Assembly (NCBI RefSeq): GCF_900087055.1
Contig: NZ_LT575468.1
Span: forward strand, 1 to 64,000
Length of the DNA stretch: 64,000 bases
Source: Plesiomonas shigelloides
GTDB taxonomy: Bacteria; Pseudomonadota; Gammaproteobacteria; Enterobacterales; CAMTGL01
Direction of reading: 5' to 3'
In this document: one piece after another, positions 1 through 11,669 of the stretch
Layout of the letters: the number at the start of each line of letters is the position of its first letter
Numbering within the stretch: the stretch's first letter is position 1
Notes under the pieces: generated by a model
Told to the model about the DNA's origin: nothing
What the model saw: only the letters and a program-made list of their open reading frames with translations
Database searches by the model: none
Position numbers and translations under genes: made by a program

Positions 1-1248
1 GTGCTGGATTGGGTACGAGATAAGTATCTCAACAGCATCAACCGCCTGCTGAATGATTATTGTGGTACCGATACGCCGGAGTTGCGCTTTGAAATAGGCA
101 GCAAGCCGGTCAGTGTGGTACTGCCCGAGCCGACCGCCAGTGTCAGTCGGCAGCCGATTAGTGCGCCAAGCGCAGCGCCGCAGCGTAGCTGGGATAGCGC
201 GCCAGCGGTGCGTCCGGATATCAATCACCGCTCCAATGTGAATCCGAAGCACTGTTTCGATAACTTTGTCGAAGGTAAATCTAACCAGTTGGCGCGTGCA
301 GCCGCCCGTCAGGTGGCGGATAACCCGGGTGGTGCCTATAACCCACTGTTTTTATACGGCGGTACGGGTCTGGGTAAAACGCACCTGCTGCACGCGGTGG
401 GGAATGGCATTATTGCCCGTAAGCCGAACGCCAAAGTGGTGTACATGCACTCTGAGCGGTTTGTGCAAGATATGGTGAAAGCGCTGCAAAATAACGCCAT
501 TGAAGAGTTCAAGCGTTATTACCGCAGTGTCGATGCGCTGTTAATCGATGATATTCAGTTTTTTGCCAACAAAGAGCGTTCGCAAGAAGAATTTTTCCAC
601 ACCTTTAATGCCCTGCTGGAGGGTAATCAGCAGATCATTTTGACCTCGGATCGTTATCCAAAAGAGATCAACGGGGTGGAAGATCGTCTTAAGTCGCGCT
701 TTGGTTGGGGCTTAACGGTGGCCATTGAGCCGCCGGAGTTGGAGACGCGGGTCGCCATCTTGATGAAAAAGGCTGACGAGAACAATATTCGTCTGCCGGA
801 TGAAGTGGCGTTCTTTATCGCCAAACGTCTGCGCTCCAATGTGCGTGAGCTGGAAGGGGCATTGAACCGCGTGATTGCCAACGCCAACTTCACTGGCCGT
901 GCGATCACCATTGATTTTGTGCGCGAAGCGCTGCGCGATCTGCTGGCGCTGCAGGAAAAGCTGGTCACTATCGACAATATTCAAAAGACCGTGGCTGAGT
1001 ACTACAAGATTAAAGTGGCGGATCTGCTGTCGAAGCGCCGTTCACGCTCGGTGGCGCGTCCACGCCAGATGGCGATGGCGTTGGCCAAAGAGCTGACCAA
1101 CCATAGCTTGCCGGAAATCGGCGATGCCTTTGGTGGGCGCGATCATACGACCGTGCTGCATGCTTGCCGTAAGATTGAGCAGCTGCGTGAAGAAAGCCAT
1201 GATATTAAAGAAGATTTTTCTAATTTAATCCGAACACTCTCATCATAA
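1..1248 (+). CDS. dnaA: Chromosomal replication initiator DnaA, 5'-truncated by window edge
   Basis: DnaA binds DnaA boxes at oriC and, as an ATP-bound filament, opens the duplex and loads DnaB. The 415 visible residues begin at a point that matches about residue 47 of E. coli DnaA, so roughly 46 N-terminal residues (most of domain I) lie outside the window and the GTG at position 1 is an internal codon. The Walker A motif [10 protein letters not shown] is at about residue 119, Walker [10 protein letters not shown] at about 179, and the C-terminal DNA-binding signature [12 protein letters not shown] at about 377. The linker (domain II, about residues 45-80) is Ser/Pro/Ala-rich, as is usual. 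dnaN follows after 16 bases, the classic dnaA-dnaN-recF-gyrB order. oriC is probably just upstream of the window. Confidence 0.97.
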   Translation: MLDWVRDKYLNSINRLLNDYCGTDTPELRFEIGSKPVSVVLPEPTASVSRQPISAPSAAPQRSWDSAPAVRPDINHRSNVNPKHCFDNFVEGKSNQLARAAARQVADNPGGAYNPLFLYGGTGLGKTHLLHAVGNGIIARKPNAKVVYMHSERFVQDMVKALQNNAIEEFKRYYRSVDALLIDDIQFFANKERSQEEFFHTFNALLEGNQQIILTSDRYPKEINGVEDRLKSRFGWGLTVAIEPPELETRVAILMKKADENNIRLPDEVAFFIAKRLRSNVRELEGALNRVIANANFTGRAITIDFVREALRDLLALQEKLVTIDNIQKTVAEYYKIKVADLLSKRRSRSVARPRQMAMALAKELTNHSLPEIGDAFGGRDHTTVLHACRKIEQLREESHDIKEDFSNLIRTLSS

Positions 1249-1264
1249 TGGTCAGCATAACGCC

Positions 1265-2365
1265 ATGAAATTTATCGTTGAACGTGAACGTCTGCTAAAA
1301 CCGCTGCAGCAAGTCTGCGGCGCCTTGGGTGGCCGTCCTTCGCTGCCGATTCTGGGTAACCTGTTGCTGCAGGTGGCTGACGGCAGTTTGTCGATCACCG
1401 GCACCGATCTGGAAGTCGAGATGGTGGTGCGTTTGCCGCTGCAAGGTGAATTGCAGCCGGGCGCGGTGACCGTGCCGGCACGTAAGTTTCTGGATATCTG
1501 CCGCGGTCTGCCTGACGGGGCGGAAATTACCGTCTTGCTCGAGGGCGAGCGTGCACTGCTGCGCTCGGGGCGTAGCCGCTTCTCGCTGTCGACTTTGCCG
1601 GCGGCGGATTTCCCGAATTTGGATGATTGGCAAAGCGAAGTGGAATTTGCGTTGCCGCAAGCCACCTTGCGCCGCCTGATTGATGCCACCCAGTTTTCGA
1701 TGGCGCACCAAGATGTGCGTTATTACTTAAACGGTATGCTGTTTGAAACCGAAGGCGACAGCTTGCGTACCGTGGCCACCGATGGCCACCGCTTAGCAGT
1801 GTGCAGTATGCCGGTGGGCCAGACCTTACCGCCACATTCGGTGATCGTGCCGCGTAAAGGGGTACTGGAGCTGGTGCGTCTGCTCGATGGTGGCGATACG
1901 CCGCTGCTGCTGCAAATTGGCCGCGGTAACCTGCGGGCGATTGTGGGCGATTTCACCTTTACCTCTAAGCTGGTGGATGGCCGCTTCCCCGATTACCGTC
2001 GGGTATTGCCGAAAAATCCAGATAAGCAGCTGGAAGCCGGTTGCGATGAGCTCAAGCAAGCATTTTCCCGTGCGGCGATTTTGTCGAACGAGAAGTTCCG
2101 CGGCGTGCGTCTGCACATTGTGCCGGGACAGCTGAAGATCACCGCCAATAACCCCGAGCAGGAAGAGGCGGAAGAGATTGTTGATGTGGCCTATCAAGGG
2201 CAAGAGCTGGAGATCGGCTTTAACGTCAGCTATGTGCTGGATGTACTGAATACCCTCAAGTGCGAGCGCGTGCGCCTGCTGCTGTCGGATTCGGTTTCCA
2301 GTGCTCAAATTGAAGATTGTGCCAGCGATGCGGCGGTGTACGTCGTGATGCCGATGCGTCTGTAG
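1265..2365 (+). CDS. dnaN: DNA polymerase III beta sliding clamp
   Basis: The 366-residue product has exactly the length of the E. coli clamp. It forms the ring-shaped homodimer that tethers polymerase III and other clamp-binding proteins to DNA. The N-terminus MKFIVERERLLKPLQQV and the C-terminal end VYVVMPMRL (the edge of the hydrophobic peptide-binding cleft) are typical of gammaproteobacterial DnaN. The gene starts 16 bases after dnaA and ends 18 bases before recF, so it is probably co-transcribed with both. Family knowledge puts its promoters inside dnaA; I did not try to place them. Confidence 0.97.
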   Translation: MKFIVERERLLKPLQQVCGALGGRPSLPILGNLLLQVADGSLSITGTDLEVEMVVRLPLQGELQPGAVTVPARKFLDICRGLPDGAEITVLLEGERALLRSGRSRFSLSTLPAADFPNLDDWQSEVEFALPQATLRRLIDATQFSMAHQDVRYYLNGMLFETEGDSLRTVATDGHRLAVCSMPVGQTLPPHSVIVPRKGVLELVRLLDGGDTPLLLQIGRGNLRAIVGDFTFTSKLVDGRFPDYRRVLPKNPDKQLEAGCDELKQAFSRAAILSNEKFRGVRLHIVPGQLKITANNPEQEEAEEIVDVAYQGQELEIGFNVSYVLDVLNTLKCERVRLLLSDSVSSAQIEDCASDAAVYVVMPMRL

Positions 2366-2383
2366 TCGTTGACATAACCTCTC

Positions 2384-5898
<3,515 letters not shown>

Positions 5899-5934
5899 TC
5901 TTAGTTAACGTCAGATGATGGCGAAAAAATACGC

Positions 5935-5962
5935 AAAAAAGAGGGGCATGCCCCTCTTTTTT
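5935..5962 (+). terminator. Rho-independent terminator after gyrB
   Basis: The palindrome GAGGGGCATGCCCCTC (5941-5956) is flanked by an A-run on the left and a T-run on the right, so it can terminate transcription from either direction. It lies 36 bases after the gyrB stop. Confidence 0.9.
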
Positions 5963-6161
5963 CATGTCTGGCGGATCGACAGGATCTCACTGACCCTCTT
6001 TATATTATTAAAAATCAATTCATTACGATTGGTGTCGGTGATCGGCGACAGGTTTTCTTTATCTGTGGTTCCGTTACACTTAGCGCATAAATAAGTCAGT
6101 CCGTGCGAAATACAGAGTGCACCGATTGAACCAGTACCCTTATTCAATTCAGGTTTTTAGC

Positions 6162-7529
6162 ATGCCAAATCAACATTTCAGTGTGGTCATTCTGGCAGCC
6201 GGTAAAGGCACCCGGATGCATTCCGATCTGCCAAAAGTGCTGCATCCGATTGCCGGTAAACCGATGGTGTCTCACGTGATTGATACGGCTCGTAGTATCG
6301 GTGCCGAAAATATCCATCTGATCTACGGCCACGGTGGCGATCAGCTGCAGGCGCGTCTGAGTGGTGATGATCTGAATTGGGTGATCCAAGCGGAACAGCT
6401 GGGTACCGGTCATGCGATGCAACAAGCCGCGCCGCATTTTGCTGACGATGAAGTGGTGCTGATGCTGTACGGTGATGTGCCGTTGATTTCCGCCAATACA
6501 CTGAAGCGTCTGCTGCAAGCCAAACCAGTGAATGGCATTGGTTTATTGACGGCGAAGCTGGATAACCCTGCCGGTTATGGCCGTATCTTGCGTGAAAACG
6601 GCAAGGTGGCGGGCATTATCGAGCACAAAGATGCTAGCGCTGAACAGCTGGCGATCCGTGAAGTGAACACCGGTATTCTGGTGGCGGACGGCAAGAACCT
6701 CAAGCGTTGGTTGGCGAAGCTGACCAACAACAATGCCAAAGGCGAGTACTACATGACTGATGTCATCGCCATGGCTTACGAAGAGCAGCATGAGATTGTG
6801 GCGGTGCATCCGAACCACTTCTACGAAGTGGAAGGGGTGAACAATCGTCAGCAATTAGCGCGTTTGGAGCGTATTTACCAAGGCGAGCAAGCCGATCGCT
6901 TGCTGGAAGCTGGGGTAATGCTGCTGGATCCGGCCCGTTTTGATCTGCGCGGTAGCGTGCAGTGTGGCCGCGATGTGGTGATTGATACCAACGTGATTTT
7001 AGAAGGTCAGGTTGTGCTGGGTAACCGCGTGCGCGTGGGGACGGGCTGTGTACTGAAAAACTGCACGGTGGCTGATGACACTGAAATCAAGCCGTATACC
7101 CTGATTGAAGATGCCAGCGTCGGTCATGCGTGTAGCGTCGGTCCGTTTGGGCGTCTGCGTCCGGGAGCGGTGATGCACGATCATTCCCACGTTGGTAACT
7201 TCGTGGAAATGAAAAAAGCGGTACTGGGCCAAGGCTCAAAAGCCAATCACCTGACCTATTTGGGCGATGCGGTGATCGGTGAGCGCGTCAATATTGGCGC
7301 GGGTACCATTACCTGTAACTATGATGGCGTGAACAAATTCCAGACCTCCATCGGCAACGATGTGTTTGTGGGCTCGGATACCCAGCTGATTGCTCCGGTA
7401 GCGATCGCGGATGGCGCGACCATTGGAGCGGGCAGCACCATTACCAAAGATGTGGCGGAAGGTGAGCTGGTGATCAGCCGCGTTGCGCAGCGTCATATTC
7501 GCAACTGGCAGCGTCCGGTTAAAAAATAA
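6162..7529 (+). CDS. glmU: Bifunctional GlcNAc-1-P uridyltransferase / GlcN-1-P acetyltransferase
   Basis: GlmU makes UDP-GlcNAc for peptidoglycan and LPS. Its C-terminal domain acetylates glucosamine-1-P and its N-terminal domain attaches UMP. The nucleotidyltransferase motif LAAGKGTRM is at residues 11-19. From about residue 250 the protein turns into hexapeptide repeats of a left-handed beta helix, with the acetyltransferase-region motif [11 protein letters not shown] near 382. The ATG at 6162 gives 455 residues (456 in E. coli). An in-frame start at 6117 would add 15 unrelated residues and is rejected. The atp operon that precedes glmU in E. coli is absent; gyrB is the upstream neighbour. 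Confidence 0.96.
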   Translation: MPNQHFSVVILAAGKGTRMHSDLPKVLHPIAGKPMVSHVIDTARSIGAENIHLIYGHGGDQLQARLSGDDLNWVIQAEQLGTGHAMQQAAPHFADDEVVLMLYGDVPLISANTLKRLLQAKPVNGIGLLTAKLDNPAGYGRILRENGKVAGIIEHKDASAEQLAIREVNTGILVADGKNLKRWLAKLTNNNAKGEYYMTDVIAMAYEEQHEIVAVHPNHFYEVEGVNNRQQLARLERIYQGEQADRLLEAGVMLLDPARFDLRGSVQCGRDVVIDTNVILEGQVVLGNRVRVGTGCVLKNCTVADDTEIKPYTLIEDASVGHACSVGPFGRLRPGAVMHDHSHVGNFVEMKKAVLGQGSKANHLTYLGDAVIGERVNIGAGTITCNYDGVNKFQTSIGNDVFVGSDTQLIAPVAIADGATIGAGSTITKDVAEGELVISRVAQRHIRNWQRPVKK

Positions 7530-7596
7530 CCCTCAGCTCTGCTGATAAGTTTCAATTCCGGTAACAAACATAATAAATAGCGTGTATTACCTTTCT

Positions 7597-7623
7597 GGGC
7601 TGAGTCTTCTCAGCCCTTTTTTT
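7597..7623 (+). terminator. Rho-independent terminator after glmU
   Basis: An 8-bp stem GGGCTGAG / CTCAGCCC with a TCTT loop is followed by seven T residues, 67 bases after the glmU stop. It separates glmU from the glmR-glmS unit. Confidence 0.9.
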
Positions 7624-7735
7624 ATCCCTTTTATGCCCTTTCTTGTGTCTTGTTGATGGCTAGCTGTGCTTTTCCCGTCGTCTCTGGTTGAGCTGGACTA
7701 TGCTGTAAACAGTACTCATTAATTAATACTTAAGA

Positions 7736-7868
7736 GTTATACCCTTCCTACTTGAAGTTGCAGTGGTGTTGGCTACGCTCGTTCACCCCAATCACATAGC
7801 CTTGTCTATGCTCATGGGGATTAACTCACTTGCCGCCTAACTGCAACGCCAAGTCGTTTGGGTATAGT
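7736..7868. repeat. Long imperfect palindromic repeat (MITE-like)
   Basis: The left arm starts TTATACCCTTCCTACTTG. The reverse complement of the right arm starts CTATACCCAAACGACTTG. The two arms of about 62 bases can pair along most of their length, meeting near CATAGCCTTGTCTATG. The outer GGGTATA-type ends and the inner CAAGTGAGT/ACTCACTTG part resemble non-coding palindromic repeats I recall from enterobacterial and related intergenic regions. There is no open reading frame inside. Family naming is from memory and uncertain; the palindrome itself is plain in the sequence. Confidence 0.75.
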
Positions 7869-8009
7869 TCTTCGTGCATTGATGTTGTTGATGCTGTGGG
7901 TGTGTTAGTGCATTGATAGCGAGCGGATCTTAGAGATGCTAAAGCTGAGGCTAAGCGTTTGAGATTGAAAATGGGGACAGAAAATCCGCCTTGTTTTACT
8001 GACCAAATA

Positions 8010-8037
8010 TTGATGTTTCGATTCGTAAGTTTATAAT
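8010..8037 (+). promoter_or_regulatory. Sigma-70 type promoter of the glmR-like gene
   Basis: A perfect -10 box TATAAT (8032-8037) lies 16 bases after TTGATG (8010-8015), and the expected transcript start is about 32 bases before the ATG at 8076. Inverted half-sites GTTTCG (8015-8020) and CGAAAC (8066-8071) flank the transcription start and could be an operator for the regulator itself; that last point is inference. Confidence 0.6.
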
Positions 8038-8075
8038 GAGCGAATTAACCTATTACGGGATGAAACGAAACTTCC

Positions 8076-8846
8076 ATGAGTAAGCGCAATACCCAGCAAC
8101 GGCGACATACCATCATGGCTTTGCTCAGCGAGCAAGGCGAAGTCAGTGTCGATATGCTGGCTAAGCGATTTGAAACTTCAGAAGTTACGATTCGAAAGGA
8201 TTTGGCCGAGTTGGAGCGTAATGGCCTGTTGCTACGCCGTTATGGCGGGGCAGTCTTGATCCCCAGTGAGTTGGTGGAAGAGAGCGGCGAAGAAGAGCTG
8301 CTTTCTGTGCGTAAGCAGGCGATTGCGGCGTTAGCCGCCAGCCTGATCCGCGATCATAACCGGCTGATTATCGATGCTGGCAGCACCACGGCGGGACTGA
8401 TCCCTCAATTAGGGCGTTTTCGCGGCTTGGTGGTGATGACCAATTCGATGCAAGTGGCATCGGCACTGCGTGAGCTGGAAGTCGAGCCTACCATTTTGAT
8501 GACCGGTGGCACCTGGGATCCGCATTCGGAGTCTTTCCAAGGCCAAGTGGCCGAGCAGGTCTTACGCTCTTATGATTTTGATCAGCTATTTGTGGGCGCT
8601 GCTGGTATTGATGCGGCGCGCGGTACCACCACCTTCAATGAGCTGGTAGGGCTATCGCGGGTAATGGCTGAGGTGTCGCGGGAAGTGATTGTTTTGGCCG
8701 AGTCACACAAGGTGGGGCGCAAAATTCCCAACTTAGAGCTGCCGTGGGAGAGTATCACGGTACTGGTGACCGATCAGGGCATTGACCCGCAGGTTAAAGC
8801 GCAAATCGAACAACGGGGAGTGCAGGTACTCTGCGCTTCACTCTGA
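8076..8846 (+). CDS. glmR: DeoR-family transcriptional regulator upstream of glmS (GlmR-like)
   Basis: The 256-residue product has a DeoR-type helix-turn-helix at about residues 22-50, with the family signature SEVTIRKDLAELERNG. A phosphosugar-binding effector domain follows from about residue 75, with DAGSTTAGL near 101. Its position 67 bases upstream of glmS, on the same strand, matches the DeoR-family gene called glmR next to glmS in Pseudomonas. A role in sensing an amino-sugar phosphate and controlling glmS is therefore likely but inferred. The intergenic space contains a short hairpin (8876-8893) ahead of the glmS ribosome-binding site. A DeoR regulator of another sugar pathway cannot be excluded. 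Confidence 0.8.
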   Translation: MSKRNTQQRRHTIMALLSEQGEVSVDMLAKRFETSEVTIRKDLAELERNGLLLRRYGGAVLIPSELVEESGEEELLSVRKQAIAALAASLIRDHNRLIIDAGSTTAGLIPQLGRFRGLVVMTNSMQVASALRELEVEPTILMTGGTWDPHSESFQGQVAEQVLRSYDFDQLFVGAAGIDAARGTTTFNELVGLSRVMAEVSREVIVLAESHKVGRKIPNLELPWESITVLVTDQGIDPQVKAQIEQRGVQVLCASL

Positions 8847-8913
8847 TCCCTTCGCTGGGATAAGTGCAAAATAGCGCCGGACGCGGCTCCGGCAAGTAAC
8901 AAGGACTGGATCT

Positions 8914-10746
8914 ATGTGTGGAATTGTCGGCGCAGTAGCGCAGCGGGATGTGGCAGAGATTTTACTCGAAGGCTTGCGCCGTTTGGAGTATCGCGGGTAT
9001 GACTCCGCCGGGATTGCGGTGGTGAATGCCGAAGGCCAGATGCAGCGCCTGCGCCGTTTAGGTAAGGTGCAAGTATTGGCCGAGGCTGTCGAGCAGCATC
9101 CACTGCAAGGCGGTACTGGCATTGCGCATACCCGTTGGGCGACCCACGGTGAGCCGTCTGAAGCTAACGCTCACCCGCATGTGTCTGATTTTATTGCGGT
9201 GGTGCATAACGGCATCATCGAGAACCACGAGCTACTGCGTAACGTGCTGCGTGAGCGCGGCTACGAGTTTCGTTCACAGACCGATACCGAGGTGATTGCG
9301 CACTTGGTGCATTGGGAGCTGACCCAAAACGGCGGCCCATTGCTGGCGGCGGTGCAGCGCACCTTACGTCAACTGGACGGCGCTTACGGCACGGTGGTGA
9401 TTGATGCGCGCGATCCAGAGCGCATGATTGCTGCGCGCTCCGGCAGTCCGTTGGTGATTGGCCGCGGTCTGGGTGAGAACTTCTTGGCCTCCGATCAGCT
9501 GGCGCTGCTGCCGGTGACCCGTCGCTTTATCTTCTTGGAAGAGGGCGATGTAGCGGAGATCACCCGTCGGTCGGTGGTGATTTTTGATGTCGATGGCCAG
9601 CCGGTACAGCGTGCGGAGATCGAGTCTAACTTGCAGCATGATGCCGGTGATAAGGGGCAGTTCCGTCACTACATGCAAAAAGAGATTTACGAGCAGCCGG
9701 TTGCGATCAAGAACACCCTCGAAGGACGCATTGCCCACGGCAGCGTCCAACTCAGTGAGCTGGGCGACGCCGCCGATCAGCTGTTAGAGCAAGTGCAGCA
9801 TGTACAGATCGTGGCGTGCGGAACTTCTTACCATGCCGGTGCGGTGGCGCGTTATTGGTTTGAGAGCATCGCTGGCGTGGCTTGTAACGTCGAGATTGCC
9901 TCGGAGTTTCGTTACCGTAAGTCGGTACGTCGTCCGGGTAGCTTGCTGATCACCTTGTCACAGTCCGGTGAGACCGCCGATACGCTGGCCGCGCTGCGTC
10001 TGTCCAAGACCTTGGGCTATCTGGGCTCACTGACCGTCTGTAACGTGCCGGGCTCCTCGCTGGTGCGAGAATCGGATCTGGCGCTGATGACCAAAGCTGG
10101 CGCTGAGATTGGGGTTGCCTCTACCAAAGCCTTTACCACTCAGCTGACGGCGCTGTTGCTGCTGGTGGCCCGTATTGGCCGTCTGCACGGAATGAGCGCC
10201 GAACGTGAACAGGCATTGGTACATGCGCTGCAAGCGCTGCCAAATCGCATTGACCAGATGCTGGCGCTGGATAAGACCATTGAAAAGCTGGCGGTGGATT
10301 TCAACGAGAAGAACCACGCGCTGTTCTTAGGCCGTGGCGATCAATATCCAATTGCTATGGAAGGGGCGCTCAAGCTCAAAGAGATCTCCTACATCCACGC
10401 GGAAGCCTATGCCGCTGGTGAGCTGAAGCACGGCCCACTGGCGCTGATTGATGCCGATATGCCGGTGATTGTGGTGGCGCCAAACAACGAGCTGTTGGAG
10501 AAACTCAAATCTAACATCGAGGAAGTGCGCGCTCGTGGCGGTCAGCTGTATGTGTTTGCCGCTCAAGACGCCGGTTTCCGCGATGAAGAGGGCATGAAGA
10601 TCATCCCGCTGCCGCCGGTAGAAGAAGATGTCGCGCCAATTTTCTACACCATCCCACTGCAGCTGCTCTCTTATCACGTGGCCGTGAACAAGGGGACCGA
10701 TGTGGATCAACCGCGTAACTTGGCGAAGTCGGTGACGGTGGAGTAA
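8914..10746 (+). CDS. glmS: Glutamine--fructose-6-phosphate aminotransferase
   Basis: GlmS makes glucosamine-6-P from fructose-6-P and glutamine, the first step to UDP-GlcNAc. The N-terminal class II glutamine amidotransferase domain begins MCGIVGA, with Cys2 as the nucleophile after Met removal. Two SIS sugar-isomerase domains follow (about residues 285-425 and 455-600), with [14 protein letters not shown] near 301. The C-terminus [11 protein letters not shown] is the conserved end whose codons form the Tn7 target-recognition site in many bacteria. Length is 610 residues against 609 in E. coli. A terminator follows, and then foreign-looking genes. Confidence 0.97.
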   Translation: MCGIVGAVAQRDVAEILLEGLRRLEYRGYDSAGIAVVNAEGQMQRLRRLGKVQVLAEAVEQHPLQGGTGIAHTRWATHGEPSEANAHPHVSDFIAVVHNGIIENHELLRNVLRERGYEFRSQTDTEVIAHLVHWELTQNGGPLLAAVQRTLRQLDGAYGTVVIDARDPERMIAARSGSPLVIGRGLGENFLASDQLALLPVTRRFIFLEEGDVAEITRRSVVIFDVDGQPVQRAEIESNLQHDAGDKGQFRHYMQKEIYEQPVAIKNTLEGRIAHGSVQLSELGDAADQLLEQVQHVQIVACGTSYHAGAVARYWFESIAGVACNVEIASEFRYRKSVRRPGSLLITLSQSGETADTLAALRLSKTLGYLGSLTVCNVPGSSLVRESDLALMTKAGAEIGVASTKAFTTQLTALLLLVARIGRLHGMSAEREQALVHALQALPNRIDQMLALDKTIEKLAVDFNEKNHALFLGRGDQYPIAMEGALKLKEISYIHAEAYAAGELKHGPLALIDADMPVIVVAPNNELLEKLKSNIEEVRARGGQLYVFAAQDAGFRDEEGMKIIPLPPVEEDVAPIFYTIPLQLLSYHVAVNKGTDVDQPRNLAKSVTVE

Positions 10747-10794
10747 GAATATAGCGTAGCTATTTTTCTACACTGATACGGTTAATTTAATTAT

Positions 10795-10832
10795 AAAAAT
10801 CCCCATACTCTAATTAGAGGTGGGGATTTTTA
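10795..10832 (+). terminator. Rho-independent terminator after glmS
   Basis: The stem AAAAATCCCCA / TGGGGATTTTT, with a 15-base loop and flanking A and T runs, lies about 50 bases after the glmS stop. Confidence 0.85.
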
Positions 10833-10949
10833 TTTGTGTCACCCTGTTTGTTTTAATTGTGTGACTAGATTGTGTGATCCTGGTCGTTAGGCCTACGGTG
10901 AAAGTGTCGTTTCTAATAGGGGAGATGAATCAGACGGAAATAAAACAAG

Positions 10950-11669
10950 ATGATAAATAGTGGCTTTAATAATTGGCGTAATGTCTGGGAGAGTAAAACT
11001 CTCAGCAATAGCCACTCGTTGTTATCGGCATTAATTCAGGCTAATGGTTTTGATACTGGTTGTGGCGATTACTCGGAGTCGCAATGGCTACATATGGCCG
11101 AAGATTTAGTGGCTCGTGCTCAGCTTGACTCTGCATCGTCTGTTTTAGAGTTTGGTTGTGGTAGTGGTGCATTGTTACTGGCTTTACAGCAGCTCTGTGG
11201 CTGTACGATAGCGGGAAGTGATTACAGCTCGGCATTAGTGGATATTGCGCGCACGCATCTGTCGGGAGTGTTTGTTGCTGGTGAGGCTCGTGACAGGTTA
11301 TTCCCAGCGAATCAATATGATATGGTTTTATCCCATTCGGTTTTTCAGTATTTCCCGTCGATGCAATATGCCGAACAGGTGATCGACGCGATGTTGACCT
11401 GTCTAAAATCCGGAGGAACCCTGTTTCTACTGGATTTGAACGATCAAAGAAAAGAGTCGGATTATCATGCTGAACGGATGTCGGGTTATAAAACTCCGCA
11501 TGAATATCAGCAGCGTTATCAACATCACCCGCATCAGTTTTATCAGCAAGGCCTGATTACGGAGATGCTGACTGCCCGAGGGTGCCATTCGGTGACTATT
11601 TTCCCGCATGCAGTGCGCGAATATAAAAACGCATCATTTCGCTTCAATGTAATGGCGACGTTATCTTAA
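10950..11669 (+). CDS. Class I SAM-dependent methyltransferase, substrate unknown
   Basis: The 239-residue product contains motif I of Rossmann-fold methyltransferases, VLEFGCGSGALLLAL, at about residues 65-79. The acidic ribose-binding position follows as GSDYS near 91, and motif IV-like YDMVLSHSVFQYFPS near 126. There is no signal peptide or membrane segment, so it should be cytoplasmic. It starts behind the glmS terminator and its last 26 bases overlap the convergent end of the transporter permease gene. The substrate cannot be read from the sequence. Its neighbours suggest, weakly, a small phosphonate or phosphate-ester compound or a surface glycan. Base composition looks more AT-rich than that of the glm genes. 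Confidence 0.75.
   Translation: MINSGFNNWRNVWESKTLSNSHSLLSALIQANGFDTGCGDYSESQWLHMAEDLVARAQLDSASSVLEFGCGSGALLLALQQLCGCTIAGSDYSSALVDIARTHLSGVFVAGEARDRLFPANQYDMVLSHSVFQYFPSMQYAEQVIDAMLTCLKSGGTLFLLDLNDQRKESDYHAERMSGYKTPHEYQQRYQHHPHQFYQQGLITEMLTARGCHSVTIFPHAVREYKNASFRFNVMATLS

Larger units (their letters stand above)
7530..8075. other. 546-base gene-free region between glmU and glmR-like gene
   Basis: It holds the glmU terminator (7597-7623), a 133-base imperfect palindromic repeat (7736-7868), a short segment AAAATGGGGACAGAAAAT (7968-7985), and the promoter of the downstream regulator (8010-8037). The remaining sequence is AT-rich and shows no convincing reading frame. Confidence 0.7.

Noticed and set aside
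8876-8893. Hairpin before glmS as a glmS riboswitch
   Set aside because: The glmS ribozyme is a feature of Firmicutes and far larger; this is only a 6-bp stem in a 67-base gap.
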